A program made the translations under genes and the position numbers. Positions 8,844 through 16,580 of a stretch of DNA of 64,000 nucleotides are shown here, piece by piece (position 1 is the stretch's first letter; the number at the start of each line of letters is the position of its first letter). Origin of the DNA: CAZPXZ01 sp965219495 (lineage in GTDB: Bacteria > Pseudomonadota > Alphaproteobacteria > Rhodobacterales > CAZPXZ01); contig OZ244777.1 in assembly GCA_965219495.1 (NCBI GenBank), forward strand, positions 496,001 through 560,000. Direction: 5' to 3'. Below the pieces are notes generated by a model. That model saw nothing but the letters and a program-made list of their open reading frames with translations, had not been told where the DNA came from and did no database searches.

Positions 8844-9257
8844 ATGAGCACAATTCAACGCATTCTTGGCGCCTACGCGGTCTTGCTGGCCCTTGCAGTC
8901 GGCGCGCACTTTGTTCTTACGCCGCTATATGATGATGGAAGTACCGGTTATCCGGTATGGAGGATCTTTAACTGGTTCATGGCTGCGGGCGTCATAGTTG
9001 TCCTGGTCGCCAGTTCGGTCTGGAAGATTCGAATGGCTGACGACAAAGCGGAAGGTTGGGACCTTCGGCAGTATGTAGAGGTGAACGCAATATTCTACTC
9101 GTCGGTATTTCTCGGTGTCTGGTATTTTTGGAACTGGTTCGGCAACCTGATGTCCCGGTCTGAACCATTGTTGTGGGCCTTCATCGACCCGTTATTTGTG
9201 GTAGTGGTCGGTGCCGCTGGAATGCGTCTCTGGCGAAAATCCGGCAGCGAGGAGTGA
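8844..9257 (+). CDS. Small integral membrane protein, four predicted helices
   Basis: A 137-residue protein starting MSTIQRILGAYAVLLALAVG. Hydrophobic stretches near residues 6-26, 43-61, 82-100 and 107-127 suggest four membrane helices. Charged residues WKIRMADDKAEGW form a loop in the middle and KSGSEE the tail. The ATG at 8844 has GGAAG seven bases upstream and was preferred to an earlier in-frame start. I do not recognise the family. It stands alone between the degraded sugar cluster and the two-component genes, about 280 bases upstream of the kinase. Confidence 0.65.
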   Translation: MSTIQRILGAYAVLLALAVGAHFVLTPLYDDGSTGYPVWRIFNWFMAAGVIVVLVASSVWKIRMADDKAEGWDLRQYVEVNAIFYSSVFLGVWYFWNWFGNLMSRSEPLLWAFIDPLFVVVVGAAGMRLWRKSGSEE

Positions 9258-9539
9258 GAGTCAGGATTTCGGGGAAAATCCAACGCGATTGGCGGCAAAC
9301 TCACCTGTGACCGCGACCAGCACAAAGACATTGTGATCCCAAACGCCATGTGTCTGCGGAGCACCCTGACAATCTGGTTGGACCGAACGAGGTATTCGAG
9401 ATTTCAAGCAACCGCTGTAAGAATTCGGCTTTCCCGGACTCTTTCAACTGCAACACACCGGACCCCCTTCGATTCACGGGCACTCCGGCGTCGCGTATTA
9501 ACGCCAAATAGCATTCGTATCCGTCCTTTCAAGCGAGTG
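9258..9539 (+). other. Intergenic region upstream of the sensor kinase
   Basis: No recognisable gene. The kinase frame is open through part of this stretch, but the translation (rich in R, S and T) does not resemble a sensor domain, so I exclude it from the gene. Confidence 0.4.
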
Positions 9540-10571
9540 GTGACGGGCCATCGGCAACGAGGTTTCGTATGGGCAAATTCATTGAAGGACCTGATCGTCG
9601 GCGCTGTAGCCTGCGTCCTGATCTTCTACTTCCTCGCCAGTATCGAATGGGTTGAAGTTGTTTTCGGTTGGACGCGCGAACATGAAGACTGGGAAATCGA
9701 CGAAGTCATTGCCGCCGTTCCAGCTTTTGCCTTGGCGACGGCCTCGTTTTCCACTCGCCGTTGGCGCGAAGTCACGCGGTTGAACAGGCAATTGGAGGAA
9801 ACCGTAGCAAGACTTGAGGAGGCGATTGCTCAGCGCATTTCCATGGAGGAGCAACTTGGCGAAGCATACAAGATGGCCGCAATGGGTACACTCGCCGGCG
9901 GGCTTGCCCGGGAACTCAACAACGTGCTGCAACCCGTCTTGACGCTCGCCCAGCTTGGTGCTGAAAGGGACGATATAGCGACGGAGAGCAAGACCAAGTT
10001 CCAGCATATCTTGAGCGCGGCCGAACGCGGTCGCGAAATACTCAAGAGTACAATGGGCTTTCCCACTGGTGGAACTCGGGAAATGCATGAAATCATGCCA
10101 TTCGAGGATATCGCCGATTTCATTGGAAATACGATGGAATTCTATTCCGACGATCTTGATATCGAGTCCCGCCTGTCCGAAGACGCTGGAAGAATTCTCG
10201 TCAATCGGTCGGAATTCCATCAAGTGATCACCAATCTGTTGACGAATGCGGCGGACGCACTTGACCATGAAGGTCGAATTCTAGTCGGTCTCGAATCCTG
10301 CCTACTTGACGCAGATGCGGCTCGTGCGCAAGGGCTGAAGGGCGGAAATTATTTCCGATTGACCGTTTCTGACGATGGTCCGGGAATGTCTTCGGACGTG
10401 AAGTCCCAGGTATTTGAACCGTTTTTCACCACCAAGGGCTCCAGTAGCACAGGTTTGGGTCTCGCGACGGTTTACAGCTTGGTTCAAGGATGGGACGGCA
10501 AGATCTCGGTCGACTCGTCTCCCGGAAATGGGGCGACATTCAGGATCTTGATTCCAAAATCGGAATCTTAG
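9540..10571 (+). CDS. Histidine kinase-like protein lacking the phospho-accepting histidine
   Basis: About 343 residues: two hydrophobic segments near residues 17-35 and 57-72, a coiled stretch (LNRQLEETVARLEEA), a dimerisation region and an HATPase domain. The H-box reads GGLARELNN where kinases of this class have GxxHExNN; the acceptor position is Arg124. ATP-binding boxes look intact: TNLLTNAADAL (N), DDGPGM (G1), FEPFFTTK (F), STGLGLATV (G2). The start is uncertain. GTG at 9540 is in frame, but the better signal (GAGG then ATG at 9570) is one base out of frame; removing one G there would give MANSLKDLIVG. The gene may therefore be decaying, or encode an ATP-binding pseudokinase. The response-regulator gene follows after nine bases. 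Confidence 0.75.
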   Translation: MTGHRQRGFVWANSLKDLIVGAVACVLIFYFLASIEWVEVVFGWTREHEDWEIDEVIAAVPAFALATASFSTRRWREVTRLNRQLEETVARLEEAIAQRISMEEQLGEAYKMAAMGTLAGGLARELNNVLQPVLTLAQLGAERDDIATESKTKFQHILSAAERGREILKSTMGFPTGGTREMHEIMPFEDIADFIGNTMEFYSDDLDIESRLSEDAGRILVNRSEFHQVITNLLTNAADALDHEGRILVGLESCLLDADAARAQGLKGGNYFRLTVSDDGPGMSSDVKSQVFEPFFTTKGSSSTGLGLATVYSLVQGWDGKISVDSSPGNGATFRILIPKSES

Positions 10572-10580
10572 GTTGGACAA

Positions 10581-10967
10581 ATGGCGACCGTTCTCTTGGC
10601 GGAAGATGACGCAGCGGTGCGTTTTGCCTTGGCGCTGCTGTTGCGGGATGCCGGAGGGCACGACGTGTTCGAAACAAATTGCTGTGACGCGCGCCTGGAA
10701 GCCTTGGCCGCGACAAAGCCGGAAATTGTTGCACTCGAAACAAGCATGCCCGGCATGACTTTCGCCGAGTTGGTCGAGCGCATTCGCAGGATCGATGCCG
10801 AGATTGGCATTGTCGCCATTTCCGGCGGCGGAATGCATCAGGATCCGGAGTTCGCAGCCAGCCTCGCCCGCATGGCGGGCGCCGACCGGGCGCTGCATAA
10901 GCCGGTCAGGAATGAATATCTCCTGACGGAAATTGACGGACTATTGGCCGCCGCCGACAAGAGCTAG
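10581..10967 (+). CDS. Receiver-domain protein with the phospho-aspartate replaced by glutamate
   Basis: A 128-residue single receiver domain with no output domain. The acidic pocket (E8, D9, D10 in LLAEDDAAV) and the conserved lysine (K107 in LHKPV) are present. The expected acceptor position, in the motif normally read as DxxMPG, is E53 in ALETSMPG. The conserved T/S is S81 (VAISGGG). Glutamate at this site often mimics the phosphorylated state, so the protein may be locked active or simply decayed. It is encoded nine bases after the kinase-like gene, whose own acceptor histidine is missing, so the pair appears to have lost phosphotransfer together. Confidence 0.8.
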   Translation: MATVLLAEDDAAVRFALALLLRDAGGHDVFETNCCDARLEALAATKPEIVALETSMPGMTFAELVERIRRIDAEIGIVAISGGGMHQDPEFAASLARMAGADRALHKPVRNEYLLTEIDGLLAAADKS

Positions 10968-11163
10968 CCAAAAGGCGTTCGGCAAGCCCCGACCCAACGC
11001 AACGAGATGTTCGGCACCATGGCCGCGTCGCGTTGAGGAAGCGAAAGCCTGGTGGGGTCGGAACGGGATGCAGGGATGGGTCTGGCTGAAGGGCCAAGAG
11101 TAACGCGTTCCAGGGGCCGGAATCCGGGACGCGGTGGCACCGGCCAAACTTGCGCGCCGTTCG

Positions 11164-11921
11164 TCATCGCAAGTTCGGTTTTGGCCGAAGGGTCGCCTCC
11201 GTTTCTCGGTAGTAGGGACAAGCAACTTCATGGCCGCTACCTGTATCCCGCAATTCCGGAACCTCCCTTGCGCATGCGTTGCGTGCGATCGGGCAGCGTG
11301 TGCGAAACACGCATCCGGAAGGCGGGGCGAACGGAGAAGGAAGTTCGCCCTCGAGCATGAGGCGTGGCCGCGATTTTTCCGCCAGAGGATCCGGAATGGG
11401 GATGGAGGAGATCAGTGCTCGCGTGTAGGGGTGCAGCGGGGTTCCTGTAATTTTCAGGGCCGGCGCATATTCCACGACTCTGCCAAAGTACATTACCAGG
11501 ATACGGGAGGAAATATGCTTGATCACGCTCAGGTCGTGTGCAATTAGAATCAGGGCAAGGCCGAGGTCGCGCTGCAATTCCTTCAGCAGATTGATGACCT
11601 GCGCTTTCACGGAGACATCGAGCGCGGAAACCGGTTCGTCGCAAATCACAAGCTTGGGGTTTTGAATCAGTGCGCGCGCGATGCCAATACGTTGGCACTG
11701 CCCCCCTGAAAACTCGTGAGGATAACGGCCGGCAAGATTCGACAAGAGCCCGACACGCTCCATCAACTCGTGGATCCTCCGCCTGACTTCGCGTTTCGGC
11801 GTCCCGGGAGCGTGGGTCAAGAGAGGCTCGGCAATGATTTGTGCAGCGGTAAGGCGTGGGTTCAAAGCCGCTAGCGGGTCTTGAAACACAATCTGCATAT
11901 CACGACAGGCCGTGCCGCGGG
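11164..11921 (-). pseudogene. oppF: Oligopeptide ABC transporter ATPase OppF-like, 3-prime part (split by the IS)
   Basis: The C-terminal two thirds of a peptide/solute ABC importer ATPase. Visible are the Q-loop IVFQDPLAALNPRLT, the signature FSGGQCQRIGIARAL, Walker B LVICDEPVSALD, the switch histidine in LILIAHDLSVI, and the C-terminal oligopeptide-type cysteine region (RCPIARNACA). The signature has C where R is usual (SGGQRQR), perhaps a later substitution. Joining this piece to 14437-14695, dropping the IS and one target copy, gives exactly 339 codons and reads through as PRTRGTACRD, so the gene was intact before insertion. Confidence 0.92.
11914..11921. repeat. Left 8-bp target site duplication of the IS
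   Basis: GCCGCGGG directly abuts the left terminal repeat and is repeated exactly at 14429-14436 against the right one. Confidence 0.93.
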
Positions 11922-11949
11922 CTGCCCATTGCGCTTTTTGCTGCTGGAC
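11922..11949 (+). repeat. Left terminal inverted repeat of the IS
   Basis: Reads CTGCCCATT, then a T-run, then CTGGAC at positions 23-28; matches the inverted right end over the same positions. Confidence 0.85.
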
Positions 11950-11978
11950 TTTTTTTAATTCACCTGTTATCAGGGTGC

Positions 11979-14417
11979 ATGCTTGCACAGAATTTGATTC
12001 GCCGCACCCTGTTTTCGGAAGCAGGACGGGAGACATTGGCGGCGCTTCCGGCGCCGGATGTGTTTTCCGGTCGCTCGGCTTTGGTGCGCGAGGTTTGCGC
12101 GCGTTTCGATTTCCGCGATCCGCGTGGCCGGCTGCAGGAGGCGGGATGCCTGTCGGCGCTGCGGGAGCTTGAGCGTGCGGGGGGTATTGTGCTGCCGCCG
12201 CCAGGTCCCGGTTCCGGTGTCGGGCGGACGGCGCAAGGCTTGGCCGAGCCGGTTCCGGCGGCGGTCGATGTTCCGGATCGTGTCGACCGGATCGACGGTC
12301 TTGTGGCGCTGCGGGTCGATGAGGAAGCGGATCGGCGCCGGTTCAACGAGATGATGCGGCGGGAACATCCGCAGGGGGCGGTTGTGCATGTGGGGCGGCA
12401 GCTTCGGTATCTGATCGGCTCGGAGCACGGCTGGCTCGGCGGCTGCCTGTTCGCCGCCTCGGCGCTGGCGCTGCAGCCGCGCGACCGCTGGATCGGATGG
12501 GACGCGGGCCGCCGCGAGGCGCATCTTGACCGGGTAGTGGGGCTGTCACGTTTTCTTGTCCGTCCCGGGACCGGGTGCCGGAACCTGGCCTCGAAGGCGC
12601 TCAGCCTGTGCCTGCGTGCGATGGCCGGTGACTACGCGGCGCGCTATGGTGTCGCACCGCTTCTGGTCGAGACCTTTGTCGGGCCGGGACAGAGCGGGGT
12701 CAGCCTGCGGGCGGCGAACTGGACCTATGTCGGCGAGACGGCGGGCCGCGGCCGGCGCGCTGCGGCGGGCGCCCGCGTGCCGGCGAAGGCGATCTACATG
12801 TACCCGCTGGCCCGGAACTGGCGACGGCAGTTGGGGGTTGCCGGGCTGGGCGCTGCGCCGCCGCGGCCGACCCCGCGGGTACTTGGCCCGGGTGACGGGC
12901 TGGACCGGGAGAACTGGGCGGCAAATGAATTCGGCGCTGCGCCGGTCGGCAATGCGGCGCTGTGCAAGCGGCTGGTGAAAAGCGCCGCAATCCAGGCGGC
13001 GGCGCCGGCGAAGACGTTCTTTTCCGCCGCCTGTGGCGATGCGGCGGCGGTGCAGGGATATTATCGAATGATCGAGCGGCCTGACGAGTCGGCGTTGACG
13101 CCGGAGGCGATGCTGGCGACGCACCGGGGGCGGACGCTGCGTCGCATGCGGGGACACCCGACGGTGCTTTGCATCCAGGACGGCAGCGACCTGAACTTCG
13201 CGACCCATCATGGCTGTTCGGGTCTCGGGGTGATCTCGAAGAACAAGGGGGCTTCGGGCACGTTGGGGCTGCATATGCACACGACCTTTGCAGTGAACGC
13301 GGAGGGGGTGCCGCTCGGCATCCCGCGCATCGAATTCGATGCCCCGGACGGGAAGTCGGACAAGAACAAGCCGGCGGCGGAGAAGAAGACGCAGCGCTGG
13401 CTGCGGGGCTGGCGCGACACCAATGCGCTGGTGGCGGATCTCGCGGATACGCGGGTGATTTCGGTCATGGATCGCGAGGGTGACTTGGCTGAACTGTTCG
13501 CGGCGCATCGCGATGAGGGTGGCGCGGCGCTGCTCGTGCGGGCGAAGCACGACCGTGTTCTCGGCGATGGCGGCAAGCTGTTCGCGACGATGCGTGCGAC
13601 GCCGGTTCGGGCGGCGCTGGAGGTCAAGGTTGACCGGGCCTCTGCGCGCAAGGCGGCGCGCGGTCAGAAAGCGTTCGCGGGCCGCGAGGCGCGCCTGGCG
13701 CGCGTCGCGCTGCGCTGGGAGCGCATCGAGATGCCGATGCCGGCGAAACAGAAAGCGCGCCTTGGCGCGGCGCCGGCGCCGCTGTCGGTGGTCCATGTGC
13801 ACGAGGCGGAACCGCCGAAAGGCGCGGAGGGGATCGAATGGCTCTTGATCACCACCGTGTCGGTGACGACCGACCAACAGGCCCGGGAGGTGGTGGATCT
13901 GTATGGCCTTCGCTGGCGCATCGAGGACTATCACCGGATCCTCAAGAGCGGTTGCGATGTCGAGAAGATTGCCCATACGACAGCGGAACGGATCAAGCGC
14001 GCGGTCACCATCAACGCGATCATCGCCTACCGGCTGGCCGCGCTGACCCTGCTCGGGCGCGAGACCCCGGAACTGCTTGCCGAAACCATGTTCTCGAAGG
14101 TTGAAATCGCGGTGTTGTGCGATTTTGCGATCGAACGCGGGATTGCTCTTCCCTCGACTGCCGCGCAACCCGGCGACCGCGCTCCAACGGCGGTTGCCAA
14201 AGGCCGGGAGGTTCCACCGCTGTCGCTTGGCTGCGCGATCCTGCTGATCGCGCGGCTGGGCGGCTACCTCAACCGGAAGCATGACGCACCACCCGGTCAT
14301 CAGGTGATCTGGGAAGGCTACACCCGCCTGGCTGTCGCGACGCAGGCAATGGAGCGCCTGATCAAGAATGGCGAGGAAAGCCCGCTGTACAATTGGATAC
14401 GTCCAGTTAAAAACTGA
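11979..14417 (+). CDS. IS4-family DDE transposase fused to an N-terminal DruA (DUF4338) domain
   Basis: An 812-residue protein in two parts. Residues 1 to about 280 match the DruA/DUF4338 domain of the Druantia anti-phage system: LQEAGCLSALRELERAG, VGRQLRYLIGSEHGWLGG, DRWIGWDAGRREAHLDRV, SRFLVRPG and IYMYPLARNWRRQL. The rest is a Tn5-like IS4 transposase with an N-terminal DNA-binding region (NEFGAAPVGNAALCKRLVK), D401 (CIQDGSD), D498 (SVMDREGD) and a perfect YREK signature Y642-x2-R645-x3-E649-x6-K656. The ATG at 11979 is the first in-frame start inside the element; the open frame extends left into oppF only by chance. At about 800 residues it is far longer than usual IS4 transposases (about 400-480), the excess being the DruA part. 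The DruA role here is unknown. Confidence 0.9.
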   Translation: MLAQNLIRRTLFSEAGRETLAALPAPDVFSGRSALVREVCARFDFRDPRGRLQEAGCLSALRELERAGGIVLPPPGPGSGVGRTAQGLAEPVPAAVDVPDRVDRIDGLVALRVDEEADRRRFNEMMRREHPQGAVVHVGRQLRYLIGSEHGWLGGCLFAASALALQPRDRWIGWDAGRREAHLDRVVGLSRFLVRPGTGCRNLASKALSLCLRAMAGDYAARYGVAPLLVETFVGPGQSGVSLRAANWTYVGETAGRGRRAAAGARVPAKAIYMYPLARNWRRQLGVAGLGAAPPRPTPRVLGPGDGLDRENWAANEFGAAPVGNAALCKRLVKSAAIQAAAPAKTFFSAACGDAAAVQGYYRMIERPDESALTPEAMLATHRGRTLRRMRGHPTVLCIQDGSDLNFATHHGCSGLGVISKNKGASGTLGLHMHTTFAVNAEGVPLGIPRIEFDAPDGKSDKNKPAAEKKTQRWLRGWRDTNALVADLADTRVISVMDREGDLAELFAAHRDEGGAALLVRAKHDRVLGDGGKLFATMRATPVRAALEVKVDRASARKAARGQKAFAGREARLARVALRWERIEMPMPAKQKARLGAAPAPLSVVHVHEAEPPKGAEGIEWLLITTVSVTTDQQAREVVDLYGLRWRIEDYHRILKSGCDVEKIAHTTAERIKRAVTINAIIAYRLAALTLLGRETPELLAETMFSKVEIAVLCDFAIERGIALPSTAAQPGDRAPTAVAKGREVPPLSLGCAILLIARLGGYLNRKHDAPPGHQVIWEGYTRLAVATQAMERLIKNGEESPLYNWIRPVKN

Positions 14418-14428
14418 CTAATGGGCAG
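14401..14428 (-). repeat. Right terminal inverted repeat of the IS
   Basis: Read inward on the minus strand it begins CTGCCCATT and has CTGGAC at positions 23-28, as at the left end. The transposase stop codon (14415-14417) lies inside it. Confidence 0.85.
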
Positions 14429-14436
14429 GCCGCGGG
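14429..14436. repeat. Right 8-bp target site duplication of the IS
   Basis: GCCGCGGG, identical to 11914-11921. Confidence 0.93.
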
Positions 14437-14695
14437 TGCGGGGCGGCTTGCCGCCTATCGCTTCGCCCTCGAGGAACACCTCGCCGCAAGTCGGGTGCAG
14501 CGTGCCTACGATTGCCCGGGCGAGTGTCGATTTTCCCGATCCGCTTTCTCCGACGATCCCAAGCGTTTCCCCATGAGCGAGATCGAAGGAAACTCCCTTG
14601 ACCGCCTGGAGCGGGCGTGGCGCAGTCCAAGGCCAAGCTCCTCGCGTGCGAACTTGAAAGGTGACATCGAGGTCCCGGACAGACAGGAGATTCAT
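14437..14695 (-). pseudogene. oppF: OppF-like ATPase, 5-prime part (split by the IS)
   Basis: The N-terminal 86 codons, starting MNLLSVRDLDVTFQV and containing the Walker A motif GESGSGKSTLARAI. The ATG at 14695 overlaps the oppD stop codon (ATGA), so the two were translationally coupled. Any product made now would be a short fragment ending in IS sequence, with no Q-loop, signature or Walker B, and cannot hydrolyse ATP. Confidence 0.92.
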
Positions 14696-15660
14696 GTAAA
14701 CACCTCGGCAGCAACATGACACGCGCGCATTCTCTCAAGACCGCTCTTTTCCAATGGGGGACGCCTGGATTCGCACACCTGTATGCAAGAGCCACAGCGC
14801 GGTTGAAAAGGGCAACCTCGCGGCAAATTCAGCATGTCCGGTGGATCCCCTTCGATCGTGGGTAATTCCGCTTCTTCCCCGTCCAGTCTCGGAACCGCCC
14901 GCAACAGGCCGAGGGAGTAGGGGTGAGCGGGTTGTGCGAAGAGCGCCTCGGTGGGGCCAGTTTCCATGATCTGCCCGCCATACATCACCAGCGTTCGGTC
15001 TGCTGCTCCCGCTACGATCCCCAGATCGTGCGTGATCAGGACAATTGCCGTGCCAAATTCCGCCTGGATGCTGGCCAGGATATCCATGATTTGTGATTGG
15101 ACGGTGACGTCAAGCGCTGTCGTCGGCTCGTCGGCGATCAAGAGACGGGGCCGGCAAAGAAGTGCTATGGCAATCATGATCCGCTGACGCATTCCCCCTG
15201 AAAACTCGTGGGGAAACATTGTAATTCGGGCATGAGCCTCTGGAATTTGCACGGCGTCGAGCATCGCCACGCTTTCGGCAAGCGCCGAAGACTTCGGCAT
15301 TCCTTCATGAAGCATCAGACCTTCGGCCATCTGATCGGAGACGCGCATATACGGATTGAGTGACGTCATTGGATCCTGGAAGATCATTGCGATCTGTTTG
15401 GACCGGATGCGGTTGAGCGATTTCTCCGGCAGGCCCAACAGCTCTTGGCCTTCAAGACGAACCGAGCCCGAGGCGCTTCCATTGCGCGCAAGCAGGCCCA
15501 TGATCGCGAATGCCGTCTGGCTCTTGCCGGATCCGCTTTCTCCCACGATCGCCAAGGTTTCTGCGGCGTCGACACGGAAATTCACGCCGTTCACCGCATG
15601 CACGGTACCCTCGGGGGTTTCGAAGCGGACCGACAAGTCGCGAATTTTCAGCAGGCACAT
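14692..15660 (-). CDS. oppD: Peptide/solute ABC transporter ATP-binding protein OppD-like
   Basis: A 322-residue cytoplasmic ATPase of the oligopeptide/dipeptide/nickel importer class. It shows Walker A GESGSGKSQTAF, Q-loop MIFQDPMTSLNPYM, signature FSGGMRQRIMIA, Walker B LLIADEPTTALD, switch histidine in LITHDLGIVA, and the C-terminal oligopeptide motif with clustered cysteines (CPFQPRCGSC). It normally pairs with OppF to drive uptake through OppB/OppC. It starts one base after the oppC stop and overlaps oppF by four bases. Because oppF is broken, the importer may be inactive unless OppD works as a homodimer or an ATPase from elsewhere substitutes. Confidence 0.92.
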   Translation of the reverse strand: MCLLKIRDLSVRFETPEGTVHAVNGVNFRVDAAETLAIVGESGSGKSQTAFAIMGLLARNGSASGSVRLEGQELLGLPEKSLNRIRSKQIAMIFQDPMTSLNPYMRVSDQMAEGLMLHEGMPKSSALAESVAMLDAVQIPEAHARITMFPHEFSGGMRQRIMIAIALLCRPRLLIADEPTTALDVTVQSQIMDILASIQAEFGTAIVLITHDLGIVAGAADRTLVMYGGQIMETGPTEALFAQPAHPYSLGLLRAVPRLDGEEAELPTIEGDPPDMLNLPRGCPFQPRCGSCIQVCESRRPPLEKSGLERMRACHVAAEVFT

Positions 15661-15661
15661 A

Positions 15662-16579
15662 TCAACGATCCTTCGGGTCCAGCGCATCACGGAGGCCGTC
15701 GCCAACGAAATAGAAGCTGAAGAGCGTGGCGACAAAAAAGGCCAGCGGGAAGGCAAGTTGCCAAAGCGTGCCGTATTGCATCTGACTTGCGCCATCATTG
15801 ATCAGCGCGCCCCAGGAGGTGTTGGGCTCCTGTACGCCAAGGCCCAGGAAGCTGATGAAGCTCTCGGCGATGATCATGCCGGGCACCAGAAGGGTCGCGT
15901 AGATAATCACCACTCCCAATAGGTTCGGTACGATGTGACGCAGAATGATTGTATGCGGTGCGACGCCCGTCGCTTCGGCCGCCTCGACAAATTCCTTGTT
16001 CTTGATGCTGAGCGTTTGGCCGCGCGCGATCCGCGCCATGTCCAGCCACGAAATGAGGCCGATGCCGACGAACAGCATGATGATGGATCGGCCAAATACA
16101 ACCAAGAGGAGAATCAGGACGAACATGTAGGGAATGGACATCAGCACGTCGACAGCGCGCATCATCAGGTTGTCAACACGCCCGCCGGCATAGCCGGCCG
16201 TAGCCCCGTATAGCGTGCCGACGATCACCGCGATCAGCGCCCCGACAATTCCAACCATCAGCGATATTTGGCTACCTTGCACCACACGAGCGAAGAGATC
16301 GCGCCCGAGTTCGTCCGTACCGAAATAATGGCCGTTGCCGATCGATGGCGATCCCAGGTCTTTGACGTTTGCGATCAAACTCCAGTCAATTTCCTCGTTC
16401 GACCATGGCGCAATCTGCTGTCCGAGCAGAGCAAACAATCCAACTACAGCCAGAACCCCGAGGCATGCTACCGCAACCCGGTTGCGAAAGAACCGCCTTC
16501 GTGCGTCCTGCCATAGCGACCGGCCCTTTACCGGGGACAGGCTCTCCAGCACCTTCGCGGTGTCCCGCGCCACCACCAT
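15662..16579 (-). CDS. oppC: Peptide/solute ABC transporter permease OppC-like
   Basis: A 305-residue inner-membrane permease. An N-terminal cytoplasmic tail (SLWQDARRRFFRNRV) is followed by a first helix (ACLGVLAVVGLFALLG), a periplasmic loop, then about five helices. The cytoplasmic EAA loop, which contacts the ATPase, is visible as EAAEATGVAPHTIILRHIVPN. The loop GTDELGRDLFARVVQG is typical of OppC/DppC. The ATG at 16579 lies one base after the oppB stop. It forms the translocation pore with OppB. Confidence 0.92.
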   Translation of the reverse strand: MVVARDTAKVLESLSPVKGRSLWQDARRRFFRNRVAVACLGVLAVVGLFALLGQQIAPWSNEEIDWSLIANVKDLGSPSIGNGHYFGTDELGRDLFARVVQGSQISLMVGIVGALIAVIVGTLYGATAGYAGGRVDNLMMRAVDVLMSIPYMFVLILLLVVFGRSIIMLFVGIGLISWLDMARIARGQTLSIKNKEFVEAAEATGVAPHTIILRHIVPNLLGVVIIYATLLVPGMIIAESFISFLGLGVQEPNTSWGALINDGASQMQYGTLWQLAFPLAFFVATLFSFYFVGDGLRDALDPKDR

Positions 16580-16580
16580 G

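Larger units (their letters stand above)
11922..14428 (+). mobile_element. IS4-family insertion sequence (2507 bp) carrying a DruA-domain transposase
   Basis: A complete element bounded by imperfect terminal inverted repeats of about 28 bp. Both ends begin CTGCCCATT and share CTGGAC at positions 23-28, with a T-run between. Perfect 8-bp direct repeats GCCGCGGG flank it. It contains one gene, the transposase on the plus strand, opposite in direction to the oppF gene it interrupts. The interior is markedly richer in G and C than the surrounding genes, which suggests recent arrival from a high-GC host. The exact duplications and intact transposase frame indicate a young, possibly active copy. 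Confidence 0.93.

Noticed and set aside
11979..12830. Presence of a full Druantia anti-phage system because of the DruA domain
   Set aside because: No DruB-DruE or large helicase genes lie nearby; DruA occurs here only as part of a transposase.
12546..14300. 584-codon open frame on the minus strand inside the IS
   Set aside because: It is a high-GC shadow of the transposase, very rich in arginine and histidine.
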